Source: Psophocarpus tetragonolobus
Lineage: Eukaryota > Streptophyta > Magnoliopsida > Fabales > Fabaceae
Assembly: GCA_037954015.1 (NCBI GenBank)
Contig: CM075695.1
Span: forward strand, 13,231,652-13,295,651
Reading direction: 5' to 3'
DNA: 64,000 bases
The notes under the pieces are model-generated. The model saw nothing but the letters and a program-made list of their open reading frames with translations. It was not told the DNA's origin and made no database searches. This document shows positions 53,584 through 62,074 of this stretch, one piece after another (the first letter of the stretch is position 1; each line of letters begins with the position of its first letter). The position numbers and the translations under genes were made by a program.

Positions 53584-54522
53584 TTTGGTTTCTAGGAATT
53601 GCAAGGCTGCACTCTGGGTAATTTCTTTCCTTGATTCTTATCATCAATAATATTACCTTAATTGTCAATCAGTTTGGCTGAACCATTGCAAAAGTTAAGC
53701 CCTTAAAAAAATCTGAGATTCTAAAAAAAAAAAGGAAGAGGAATTTCGAAAATCTGAAGAAAAAAAAATATAGAGAAAAGAAAAAAGAAGCAAAACAAAG
53801 AATGCAAATGTGTTTAAAAAATATATATATATATATAAAATTGGCTGAATGGTTCATGCTAGAAATTCTTCATTTTGAAGGTAATATTGTGTCTGATTTG
53901 AAGGAAAAATTACTGCACCTTGTTAGTTTACATTTCTAAAATTTTGGGTTGCACTTCTTGGTTACAAATTGTGTCAATTCCACTCTGTTTTGGCTTCACA
54001 TATACTGCACATTCTTGCTAGATTTTGTTGCACTTGTTAGTTTCATTTTAAGCCAAAATTTTATCCTCTGTTTGTGTCTTTACTTGTTAAAATTGGCTGC
54101 ACAATTTTCTACTCAAAATTCTGGTTGTGGCTGTTTATACCTTTTTTTTTGTGTGCCCAGTTTTTGTCGATTTCTTTTCGTACTTCCTTTTTTTTCATTT
54201 TGAGACAAATTTCTTCTGTCTTGTTGGTGTCAAAAAAAAATTCCAGTGTTGTCCTAGTATTTGTTGCTTTCGTTGGGTTTCATTTTAGTCATTTTTGTTA
54301 GTTTTCTTGTGTCTTATTTGCCTGCACACAAGTTGGTGTTTGTCTTTGAGTTTTTTCTCTTTTGGTTTGTTAAGAACTTAAGGAGGAATAAAGAGGAAAA
54401 AGGCAAGAGAGTTTCATTATAGTAAAAGCCAATTTTTTTAGCGCAAACACTTGAGTGGGTGAGAACATTTTCAAACACCACATACATACTTTTTCTTGTG
54501 ACATTTGACCTGTTTGTTTATC
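53584..54522 (+). other. Leader of A4
   Basis: A/T-rich leader homologous to A2's, with the short AT tract at 53821-53837; no conserved coding. Confidence 0.75.
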
Positions 54523-55295
54523 ATGGCAGAAAGAAATAATAACAATGATCTTCAGCTTCAAATTGCTGCATTATCTCAGCATTTAGAGAGATTAATGAAG
54601 CAACAAAGATGAATTCCATGAGAGGTTGGACCAATTAGAGAATAGAACCCAACAAGGAGGAGGAGGCAGGCCAAATAGAAATGAAGGAAGAATAGAAGGA
54701 GTGAAGTTAAATGTGCCTCCTTTCAAGGGTAGGAGTGATCCTGAGGCATACTTGGAGTGGGAGTTAAAAATTGAGCATGTGTTTTCTTGCAACAATTATA
54801 ATGAGGAGCAAAAGGTGAGACTTGCAGCTGCTGAATTTTCTGATAATGAGGAGCAAAAGGATCATGCGGAGGCGGTATATACCTTCTAGCTTCCATAGGG
54901 ATATAAAATTAAAACTTCAGAAATTGTCTCAAGGAAGCAAGGGAGTGGAGGAGTATTATAAGGAGATGGAGATGTTAATCATCCCAGCCCAAATTGAAGA
55001 AGATTCTGAGCTAACTATGGCTCGCTTCCTTAGTGGTTTAAATCATGACATTAGAGATGTTGTTGAGTTGCAGGAGTTTGTGGAGATGGAGGACCTTTTA
55101 CATAAGGCTATTCAAGTTGAACAGTAAATAAAACGAAAGAGTACAACAAGAAGAAGTTCTACCGGGTATAATGCTTCAAATTGGAAGGATAGAGTTAAGA
55201 AAGAGGGTACTGCCTCCTCAAGCAATGCATCACTTTCTAACCATGGAAAAGCACCTGAAAAGCAACCTGAACATCCTCCTAAAAAGACTAGAGAA
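54523..55295 (+). pseudogene. Family A gag (A4), broken
   Basis: Starts MAERNNNNDLQLQIAA; a small deletion in the CAA run near 54605 closes the frame after about 29 codons. Capsid sequence goes on in another frame (VKLNVPPFKGRSDPEAYLEW), then a second deletion joins EFSD to NEEQKDH near 54845, at a repeated AATGAGGAGCAAAAG word. The distal capsid (LSGLNHDIRDVVELQEF) follows and meets a TAA at 55127 where A2 has CAA. Confidence 0.86.
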
Positions 55296-56135
55296 GTGAA
55301 GTGTTTCAAGTGCTTGGGCATGGGTCATTATGCCTATGAGTGTCCCACAAAGAAGATTGTTCTTCTCAAAGATAATGGGGAATACACAAGCCAATCAGAA
55401 GCTAGTGGTGGACAAGAAGAGGAGAGTGATGGAGAATTGAAGGCTAATGAAGGAGAGTTGTATATGATTAGGAGGATGCTTGGAAGTCAAGTCAAGGCCA
55501 AGGATGCAAAGGGAGAACATCTTTCACACAAGATGTTCAGTCAATGGTAATGTTTGTTTGGTAATTATTGATGGAGGGAGTTGTACCAATGTGGTGAGTT
55601 CAAGATTAGTGTCAAAGATGAACATGGACACTACACCGCATCCTAGACCATATAAACTTCAATGGCTTAGTGAAGGAGAAGAAGTTCAAGTGAAACAACA
55701 AGCAATAGTTTCGTTCTCCATTGGAAAATATCAAGATAAAGTCATATGTGATGTGGTTCCCATGGAGGCCATCCATATCCTTTTGGGAAGGCCGTGGCAG
55801 TATGATACCAAAGCCATTCATGACGGCTTCACTAACAAATTTTCTTTCATGTATCAGGATAAAAAGTTGGTTCTCAAGCCTTTGTCTCCTAAAGAGGTGT
55901 GTGAGGATCAAATCAAAATGAGAGAAAAGTTAGCAAATGAAAGAAAGAGTGAAACACTTGAGAGGAAGAGCGAAACACTTGAGAGGAAAAATAGAGAAAA
56001 GAAAGATATTGAAACACTTGAGGAAAAACACACTTGTTTAGCAAAAAAAGAGGAAGTTAAGAGGCTGCTTTGTGCAAGACAAACCCTATATTTGTTGTAT
56101 TGTACAAGTCAGTTTTTGCATGCTAACCAATTTGA
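55296..56135 (+). pseudogene. Family A zinc knuckle and protease (A4)
   Basis: CFKCLGMGHYAYEC knuckle; a loss of five bases near 55507 (TCTCAAAGG shortened) shifts the frame before protease. Protease reads VIIDGGSCTNVVS ... HILLGRPWQYD without the stop of A2, then the SETLER linker and LLCARQTLYLLYC. A one-base loss near 56130 shifts the frame before RT. Confidence 0.86.
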
Positions 56136-56144
56136 AATTTTGAA

Positions 56145-57801
56145 TTGCCTTCTTGTGTTAAACCTCTTTTGCAGACTTTCCAAGATGTTTTTCCAAAGAG
56201 TGTACCTAGTGGATTGCCACCTTTCAAGGGAATTGAGCATCACATTGATCTCATTCCAAGAGCATCATTACCCAATCGGCCAGCATATAGGAGCAACCCA
56301 CAAGAAACTAAGGATATTGAAAGGCAAGTGGCTGAACTCATGAGCAAAGGTTGGGTGAGAGATAGCATGAGCCCGTGTGCTGTACCTGTGATTCTGGTGC
56401 CAAAGAAAGATCGCTCATGGAGGATGTGTTCTGATTGTAGAGCCATAAACAACATCACCATCAAGTATAGGCATCCAATTCCTAGGTTAGATGATCTTCT
56501 CGATGAACTTTATGGTGCATGTGTGTTCTCAAAAATAGACTTGAAAATTGGCTATAATCAGATTAGGATTAGAGAAGGTGATGAATGGAAAACTGCCTTT
56601 AAAACTAAATATGGATTGTATGAGTGGTTGGTTATGCCATTTGGTTTGACTAATGCACCTAGTACTTTCATGAGATTAATGAATCATGTTTTAAGGGAGT
56701 TTATTGGAAAATTTGTTGTACTGTACTTTGATGATATTCTGATCTATAGCACTAGTCTTGAGTTGCATGTTGAGCATTTGCAATCTGTTTTGAATGTGCT
56801 TAGAAAAGAACAATTGTATGCCAATCTGGAAAAATGCATTTTTTGTACTGATCATGTGCTATTTTTGGGCTTTGTTATTAGTGCTAAATGTGTATTAGTT
56901 GATGAGGAAAAGGTTAAGGCCATCCAAGAATGGCCAACACCTAAGTCTGTGAGTGAGGTGAAGGGATTTCATGGTTTAGCAAGTTTCTATAGGAGATTTG
57001 TTAAAGATTTTCAGTACATTAGCTGCACCTCTAACTGAAATTGTTAAAAAGAATGTGGTTTTTAAATGGGGAAAGAAGCAAGAGGAGGCCTTTGCTGCCC
57101 TTAAGCATAGGCTAACTAATGCTCCTATTCTTTCCATGCCTAATTTTGCAAAATCATTTGAAATAGAGTGTGATGCATCAAATGTTAGTATTGGGGCTGT
57201 TTTGTTGCAAGATGGGCATCCGATTGCTTATTTTAGTCAAAAGTTAAGTGGGGCTGCCCTTAACTATTCTACTTATGATAAGGAATTGTATGCATTGGTT
57301 AGAGCTTTAAAAACTTGGCAGCATTATTTGTTACCCAAAGAGTTTGTCATTCATAGTGATCATGAGTCATTGAAATATTTGAAAGGACAAGGTAAGCTTA
57401 ACAAGAGGCATGCTAAGTGGGTAGAGTTTTTAGAGCAATTTCCGTATGTCATCAAACATAAAAAGGGGAAAGGAAATATAGTGGCCGATGCACTTTCTAC
57501 GAGGCATGCATTGCTTTCTATGCTTGAAACTAAATTGTTTGGTCTTGAGTCTTTGAAAGGCATGTATAAGCATGATGTTGATTTTGCTGAAATATTTGCT
57601 GCATGCGAAAGGTTTTCTGAAAATGGATACTATAGGCATAATGGATTCTTGTTTAAAACAAATAAATTGTGTGTACCTAAGTGTTCCATTAGGGAGTTGC
57701 TTGTGAGTGAATCACATGAAGGGGGTTTGATGGGCCACTTTGGGGTTCAAAAGACTTTGGAGATTTTGCAAGAGCATTTCTTTTGGCCTCATATGAAATG
57801 A
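56145..57801 (+). pseudogene. Family A reverse transcriptase and RNase H (A4)
   Basis: RT is open from 56145 to 57038 with FSKIDLKIGY, FGLTNAPSTF and YFDD, all as in A2. An extra T near 57010 closes the frame (DFQYISCTSN). RNase H goes on at 56998-57801 with ECDASNV, YDKELYALV, HSDHES and ADALSTR, and continues into the integrase zinc domain (GHFGVQKTLEILQ) until TGA at 57799, where A2 has CGA. Confidence 0.9.
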
Positions 57802-57804
57802 TAT

Positions 57805-58809
57805 GTGCATAAGTTTTGTGACCACTGCATTGTATGTAAAAAGGCCAAATCTAAGGTTAAGACTCATGGATTGTATACTCCTTTTCCTGTTCCTGAATAT
57901 CCTTGGACTGACATTTCTATGGACTTTGTTTTGGGGTTGCCTAAAACAAAGAATGGAAAGGATTCTGTGTTTGTTGTTGTTGATAGGTTTTCCAAGATGG
58001 CACATTTCATTCCTTGCAAAAAGGTGGATGATGCTAGTCATGTGGCTGATTTATTTTTCAAGGAAATAGTGAGACTTCATGGACTGCCAAGGAGCATTGT
58101 GAGTGATAGGGATGCAAAATTCCTTAGTCACTTTTGGAGGACCTTGTGGGGTAAAATTGGTACTAAATTGCTGTTTTCTACTACTTGCCACCCACAAATT
58201 GATGGTCAGACTGAGGTAGTAAATACGACTTTAGGCACATTGCTTAGGACTATTTTAAAGAAAAATCTTAAGTCTTGGGAAGCATGTTTGCCTCATGTTG
58301 AGTTTGCTTATAATAGGGTTGTCCATAGCACGACTAATTGTTCTCCGTTTGAAATTGTGTATGGGTTCAATCCTTTGACTCCTCTTGATTTGTTGTCCAT
58401 GCCTAACATTTCTATGTTTAAGCATAATGAAGCACAAGCTAAAGCTGAGTATGTGAAGAAGCTGCATGAGCAAGTGAAGGCTCAAATTGAAAAGAAAAAT
58501 GAGAGTTATGCAAGGCAAGCTAACAAGGGTAGGAAGAAGATCGTGTTCCAACCTGGTGATTGGGTTTGGGTACACATGAGAAAGGAAAACTTCCCTAAAC
58601 AAAGAAAGTCAAAACTCCAGCCAAGGGGAGATGGTCCTTTCCAAGTTCTAGAAAAGATCAATGACAATGCTTATAAGATTGATCTTCCAGATGAGTATAA
58701 TGTTACTGCTACTTTTAATGTGTCTGATTTAACTCTCTTTGATGCAGATGAAGATGCTGTTGATTTGGGGACAAATCCTCTTCAAGAGGGGGGAGTGATG
58801 AGGACATGA
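57805..58809 (+). pseudogene. Family A integrase (A4)
   Basis: 334 open codons after the TGA: zinc-binding CDHCIVCKKAK, catalytic D40 (MDFVLGLP), D101 (VSDRDAKF) and E137 (QIDGQTEVVN), spacing D-35-E exactly as expected. The GDWVWVHMRKE part follows, then NPLQEGG. There the G-run has six G where A2 has seven, so the frame enters the LTR wrongly and stops at once (VMRT). The LTR-coded tail itself is intact at 58796-58969. Confidence 0.9.
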
Positions 58810-59676
58810 AGCTTGAAGGACTTGGAGGACCTATGACAAGGGCAAGGACAAGAAGAGCTAAGGAAGCTATTCAACAAGTATTGGCAGCCCTTTTGCAAAA
58901 AGAGCCAAACATTGAAGAAATAAAGTTTAAAATTGTCAATTGTCTCAGGACTGAAGAGAGCAATACGTGACCTTAATGGAAGAGAAGTTTGGAATAAATT
59001 AAACTCATTTTCTTAGAGTTTACTTAGTTAATGGTGGGCAACCAGAATTGTCTAATTAAAGTTGTAGCCACCTAGGTTATCAATTCTAATTAGTATAAAT
59101 GTTTAATTTGCTTTGGCAGTTACACTTTGTTATTAAGCTGCCCATTATTAGTTTTTATTATTTTGTAACTTCAGCTGAATTTAGAAAGCCACTAAACCTA
59201 CACAAGCTGAGTTTATTAGGCATATAAATTTGGGCAAGATTGAGATGTAAAGCAGAATATTTTGGAAATAAAAAACTAGTTGAGTTTTCTCTCCTTTGGG
59301 TTCTTGACAATCCAAAATCTTTTGAGATTTATCAAAGGTAATTCACCCCTTTGTGTGTGCAATCGCGTAGACATATCTTCCATCCTTGGAAGTGTGGAGT
59401 CTATCAATTCCAATTCCATTTTCTGTCTTTTCCATTCATACTCAATTCTGCCTAGCAAACTCTATGACAGGAAAGTCCTACACTATTCAAAAACTCATTT
59501 AATCATTGAATTTCAATAACTTTTAATTTCCATTCTGTGTCTAAAAGTTTGATAGTAATTCTATTCAGTTTATTTTTTGTAATTGTTTGCATTCCACGTT
59601 ATTTAATTTTGTTAACGCGGCAAGCTAAATTCCTAGGGTCCTTTCAGAATCCTAAACTGACAGTGAATTCATATCA
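58796..59676 (+). repeat. 3' LTR of A4, 881 bp
   Basis: TGATGAGGACATG to GTGAATTCATATCA, TATA box at 59223, preceded by the AAGAGGGGGGAG polypurine tract and followed by GGAGG. Confidence 0.94.
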
Positions 59677-60633
59677 GGAGGGGAAGGGAAGGCAATAAGA
59701 AGCTGAAGAAGTGGAATCTGGAGGAGAAGAGGAAGAAGAAGAACAAGTGTAAGTAAAAGATTTGGGGGAAGGAGAAGAAGAGGAAGAGCAACAATTGGAA
59801 GCAACAGAAGTGGGGGATGGAGAAAAAGAGGAAGGAGAAGACGAAAAAGAAAGAAGAAGAAGTTGTGGAAGGAGAAGAAATGGAAGAAGTGGAAGAAGAA
59901 GAAGTGTAAGCAGAAAAAGCGGAAGAAGGAGACGAAAATGAAGAAGAACAACAAGTAGAAGTAGAAGAAGTGGTAGAAGGAGAGAATAAGAGGAATATGA
60001 GGAAGTAATGGAATGAAAGGAGATAAAGAAGAAGAAGTGGAAGAAGGAGAATGGGAGGAGGAAGAAGAGGTGGCAGAAGGAGAAGAAGAGGAAGAAGAAG
60101 AAGTGGAAGAACGAGAAGAAAAGGAAGAAGTGAAAGTGGAAGAAGGAGAACAATAGGAAGAAGAAGAAGAAGTGGAAGAATGAGAAAAAGGGGAGGAAGA
60201 AGAAGCAATGGAAGAAAAGGGGAATGAAGAAGAAGTGGAACAAGGAGGAGAAGAAGAAGGGGAGGAAGAAGAAGTAGTGTAGGCAGAAGAAGGGCAAGAA
60301 GGAGAAGAGATGGAAGAAGAAGAACAAGTGGTTGTAGTAGAAGTGGAAGAAGGTGAACAAGAGGAAGAAGAAGAAGTAGTTGAAGGAGTGGCGATGAAGT
60401 GGAAGAAGGAGAACAAGAGGTAGAAATGCAAGTGGAAGTAGAAGAAGGAGAAAAAGAGGGATATGACAAAGGAAAGGAAGAAGAAGAAGGAGATGAAGAG
60501 GAAGAAAAGAAAGGAAAGGAGAGGATCAAGAAGAAGTGGAAGAAAAAGAACAAGAGGAGGCAGGAGAAGTGGAAGAAAGATAAGAAGAGGAAGAAGAAGG
60601 AGAGTAACTAGAAGAAGTAGAAGAAGGAGAAGA
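59677..60633 (+). repeat. GA satellite block between A4 and C2 (957 bp)
   Basis: Starts with the A4 target duplication; marker CTAG at 60608. It continues the unit broken by A4: 153 bases left plus 927 bases right give 1080. Confidence 0.94.
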
Positions 60634-61095
60634 TGATGTGAATGCCGAAGACAATAACTTTTCATTTTTGTAACGTTTCATTAATTTAGGAATTAATGTA
60701 ACATGCAATTAATCATATGTGATAATTGCGTGATAATGGAGCATTTAATTTTTCTTTTGGGAGTTATGATTTTGAACAGCCACCTAGTTCTATAAATAGG
60801 GGTTGAATTGTACTCAAAGGACGACCATTGAATTAGTGAAATTATAATTGGGTTTTACCCTTTTGTGAGATGAATTTCTCTTTAGAACTTATCAAGGAAT
60901 TTTTCCTTGTGGCGTTCTCCTAGACTTATCAAGGGTGAATCACCATCCTTGGAAGTAGCGTCATTTATCCCTTCGCTAAACCATTTTCATCCTTTCCATT
61001 GTCTTGTTTACCCAATTCTCATTGTTTTGTTAACTTATTACCTTCCAACCTAGATAGATCCGCAAAACGAATCCAACCACTCTGGATTTATATCA
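60634..61095 (+). repeat. 5' LTR of C2, 462 bp
   Basis: TGATGTGAATGCC to GGATTTATATCA; TATA box CTATAAATAG at 60790-60799. Shorter than C1's 5' LTR, with small deletions. Confidence 0.88.
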
Positions 61096-61097
61096 GT

Positions 61098-61109
61098 TGG
61101 TATCAGAGC
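61098..61109 (+). promoter_or_regulatory. Primer-binding site of C2
   Basis: TGGTATCAGAGC two bases after the LTR. Confidence 0.92.
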
Positions 61110-61130
61110 TTCGGCTCTAGGTTTGGAACT

Positions 61131-61634
61131 ATGGTGGATATTTTTTATACAAGGTGTTTAATCGAAGGTCATTTGTGTTTATTTGCAGTTGATGAAGAAA
61201 GTTATAGCAACGTGGTGAGCGAAAGATTGGTGAATAAACTTAACTTACCAATTAGTCTTCATCCTAAGCAAACTAAGTTTAGATTCACTATTGGAAAATA
61301 TGTGGAGGAAGTGACATGTGATATTGCTCCCATGGACTCATGTCATTTTCTTTTAGGGAGACCTTGGTTGCAGGGTAAAAGGATAAATCCTGAAAGACTT
61401 TCCGTTTCTTTTGTGCATGAAGAACGCAACCTTAATTTGAAATTTCTGACACCAAATGAAGTTTCTGATAATCAACATAAGTTGAAGGAGAAAATAGAAA
61501 AAGAAAGAGAAGAAAAGAGAAAAATAGAAAAAGAAAAGAGTGAAGAGGAAGAGAGAGAAAAGGAAAGAGAAAGAGAGAAAAAGAACGTTAAAATAAAAAC
61601 TGCTAATGATTTTTCTTCTTTTATTGGTATTTGA
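61131..61634 (+). pseudogene. Family C ORF (C2), truncated by a one-base loss
   Basis: Starts at ATG 61131, only 21 bases after the primer-binding site, so the family has almost no leader: MVDIFYTRCLIEGHLCLF, which aligns with the protease N-terminus (HTRCSVNGNVCF) of family A. The degenerate VDEESYS follows, then SCHFLLGRPW and the charged helix. A lost T near 61630 stops the frame after FIGI; the unknown C-terminal domain seen in C1 continues in another frame to about 61880. Confidence 0.75.
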
Positions 61635-61953
61635 ATGCACAAGACGATGACAATACAACCCACAAATTGCCATATTTGAGGAAGAAAAATGTGGATATCC
61701 TTTTCCAGAGTCATTGTACATTCAGTACACTGTTGAGGTTAAAACTCCTGAAGAAAATGCACAAGTCTATTTTTAAAGAAGAATTCCTCTTGATTCCAAT
61801 GTTTGAGTTTGGAAACCAAAAAGGAAAACTTCTTTGATGCATGAATTTTTACAAGTTACATTTGATCCTGGAGGTTGATTTTGTTTATTTTAAATTATAA
61901 GTGAATAAAATTGATAGGAAAATAAAGTCATAGATTCGAGGATGAATCTTTTC
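61635..61953 (+). pseudogene. Frame-shifted C-terminal part of C2 ORF and 3' untranslated end
   Basis: Sequence matching codons 158-240 of the C1 ORF, with further small indels, then about 75 bases of non-coding sequence before the polypurine tract. Confidence 0.6.
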
Positions 61954-61967
61954 GAAGAAGGAGGAAA
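61954..61967 (+). promoter_or_regulatory. Polypurine tract of C2
   Basis: GAAGAAGGAGGAAA directly before the 3' LTR start TGATGTGAATG. Confidence 0.8.
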
Positions 61968-62074
61968 TGATGTGAATGCCAAAGACAATGACTTTTCATT
62001 TTTTTAACATTTCATTAATTTAGGAATTAATGTAACATGCAATTAATCATATGTGATAATTGCGTGATAATGGA
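61968..62074 (+). repeat. 3' LTR of C2, first 107 bp only
   Basis: Matches the 5' LTR up to GATAATGGAG; then satellite GGAGTGGGGATGATGG begins. Confidence 0.86.

Larger units (their letters stand above)
52689..59676 (+). mobile_element. Family A element A4, complete insertion with target duplication
   Basis: 6988 bp, two LTRs of 881 bp each, target duplication GGAGG (52684-52688 and 59677-59681), inserted in GA satellite. All Ty3/gypsy domains are present but interrupted by frameshifts in gag, before RT, between RT and RNase H, a TGA before integrase, and a G-run change at the polypurine tract. I count about 20 mismatches between the LTRs by eye, many of C-T or G-A type, pointing to a fairly recent, methylated insertion. 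Confidence 0.95.
60634..62074 (+). mobile_element. Family C element C2, 3' LTR truncated
   Basis: 5' LTR 60634-61095, primer-binding site, the small ORF, polypurine tract, and only the first 107 bases of the 3' LTR, which then passes into GA satellite within a shared GGAG. The left border is clean (GAAGA before TGATGTG). Confidence 0.88.
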
